Below, in pieces: positions 63,255 through 64,000 of a stretch of DNA of 64,000 nt (position 1 is the stretch's first letter; the number at the start of each line of letters is the position of its first letter). This DNA is from Piscirickettsiaceae bacterium (GTDB lineage: Bacteria; Pseudomonadota; Gammaproteobacteria; Nitrosococcales; Methylophagaceae). Below the pieces are notes generated by a model. It was not told the origin of the DNA. It made no database searches and saw nothing but the letters and a program-made list of their open reading frames with translations. The DNA lies in the NCBI GenBank assembly GCA_013215825.1, contig JABSQN010000001.1, positions 186,001-250,000 on the forward strand, given 5' to 3'. A program made the position numbers and the translations under genes.

Positions 63255-64000
63255 ATGAGCATGCTGAATATAGGAACATCAGCGCTGATAACAACGCAAG
63301 GTGCGTTATCAACAACCAGTCATAATATCAGTAATGTAAATACTGAGGGATATAGCCGCCAGCGTATTGAGCAAGGCACGCGCTTACCTAATTTTGAGGG
63401 TGGTTATTACGTTGGTGCTGGTGTTGCAATTACCAGTGTAGAGCGAATTTTTGATTCTTTCTTATCCGATCAAGTACGTACTTTTACATCACAAGAAGCA
63501 CAGTTTGATGTGTTTGCGACATTTGCTCGTCAAATTGATGACTTATTAGGCTCGCCAGAATTATCATTAAGCTCAGGCTTAGAAAGCTTCTTTGATGCTG
63601 TGCAAAATGTTGCCGATGATCCAACGTCAATTCCAGCTAGACAGGTTATGCTGACAGAAGCCGATACCTTAGCAAATAGGTTTAACACACTTGATGCTCA
63701 ATTAGACGCATTTAACGGGCAAATTAATAGCGGTCTTGAGACTGCAGTAAAAGATGTTAATTTATTATCACAAGGAATAGCTGATCTTAACCAAGCCATC
63801 GTTGAGGCTTCTGGTGGTGCAGGAATTCCCCCGAATGATTTGATGGATCAACGAGATCAATTGATTAATGAATTATCAGCACTGATTTCTGTATCAACAT
63901 TAAAAGAAAGTAATGGGGCAGTAAGCGTATTTGTTGGAACAGGTCAAACACTGGTTATTGGTAATTCAGCTATTAGATTAGAAATTGCACCCAACCCAAC
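63255..64000 (+). CDS. flgK: Flagellar hook-associated protein FlgK (C-terminus outside window)
   Basis: 248 codons to the window end, starting SMLNIGTSALITTQGALSTTSHNISNVNTEGYSRQRIEQGTRLPN, then GGYYVGAGVAITSVERIFDSFLSDQVRT and LSSGLESFFDAVQNVADDPTSIPARQVMLTEADTLANRFN, which are typical of FlgK (HAP1). It joins hook to filament. Full-length FlgK is 550-700 residues, so more than half is missing from the window. GGGCGCTAC is before the ATG, without a strong ribosome-binding site. Confidence 0.95.
   Translation, partial: MSMLNIGTSALITTQGALSTTSHNISNVNTEGYSRQRIEQGTRLPNFEGGYYVGAGVAITSVERIFDSFLSDQVRTFTSQEAQFDVFATFARQIDDLLGSPELSLSSGLESFFDAVQNVADDPTSIPARQVMLTEADTLANRFNTLDAQLDAFNGQINSGLETAVKDVNLLSQGIADLNQAIVEASGGAGIPPNDLMDQRDQLINELSALISVSTLKESNGAVSVFVGTGQTLVIGNSAIRLEIAPNP

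Overview
The window is a compact, AT-rich (about 40% GC by eye) chromosomal segment of a gammaproteobacterium. Supporting marks are SlmA, PgeF, RlhA, YciB/YciI/YciO, a coaBC-dut-algC-argB-slmA order like that of pseudomonads, a heptose-type LPS core locus, FlgJ with a glucosaminidase domain, and flagellar basal-body genes behind a sigma-54-type promoter. No rRNA or tRNA gene was recognised. I cannot name the genus; a free-living aquatic lineage is a guess.

Layout. 0-7.9 kb (minus strand): a zinc/iron permease gene followed by an LPS-core operon: heptosyltransferase waaF, a membrane glycosyltransferase, a GT4 glycosyltransferase, a DUF6625 protein, a WaaP/InaA-like sugar kinase and a carbamoyltransferase cut by the window edge. 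8.1-12.7 kb: pgeF and an inositol-monophosphatase-like gene (minus), then rsmE, a DUF3301 protein, a membrane-tailed response regulator and prmC (plus). 12.7-14.0 kb: a decayed accessory islet with a higB remnant, a CHMI-type isomerase behind an attC-like palindrome, and a deleted GGDEF gene. 14.1-25.3 kb: rlhA, moeB/thiF, pmbA, a PilZ protein, bolA-yciI-yciB, then rnm, an OhrR-like regulator, yciO and plsC. 25.3-30.5 kb: a likely restriction/defence pair, made of an AlbA_2/GHKL-type ATPase gene and a helicase-less type ISP-like nuclease-methyltransferase. 30.7-46.3 kb: housekeeping genes: clpB (sigma-32 promoter), a formate/nitrite channel, a GGDEF-EAL protein, an SDR, DUF4126, nif3, yihY, coaBC, dut, algC, argB, slmA.

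46.3-51.5 kb: a pseudo-receiver protein and a 1429-residue LapA-type adhesin with a TAAG motif of the LapG protease type, then a 25-codon remnant of a second retention-module gene with its own terminator. 51.6-53.7 kb: an island of broken mobile DNA (an IS3 orfA and two decayed RAYT elements) around an intact-looking RelE/Phd-type toxin-antitoxin pair. 53.7-64 kb: a DUF2927 secreted protein and then flgBCDEFGHIJK, with flgK running off the end.

Two repeat families punctuate intergenic DNA. One is a GTAG-plus-hairpin REP family, arranged as inverted pairs. I noticed it only between 46.7 and 62.3 kb, around the RAYT remnants, and it forms a four-unit array of about 79 bp between flgG and flgH. 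The other is a MITE-like palindrome with GTCAT ends, near 8.0, 38.8, 44.7 and 62.1 kb, with a half copy near 24.6 kb.
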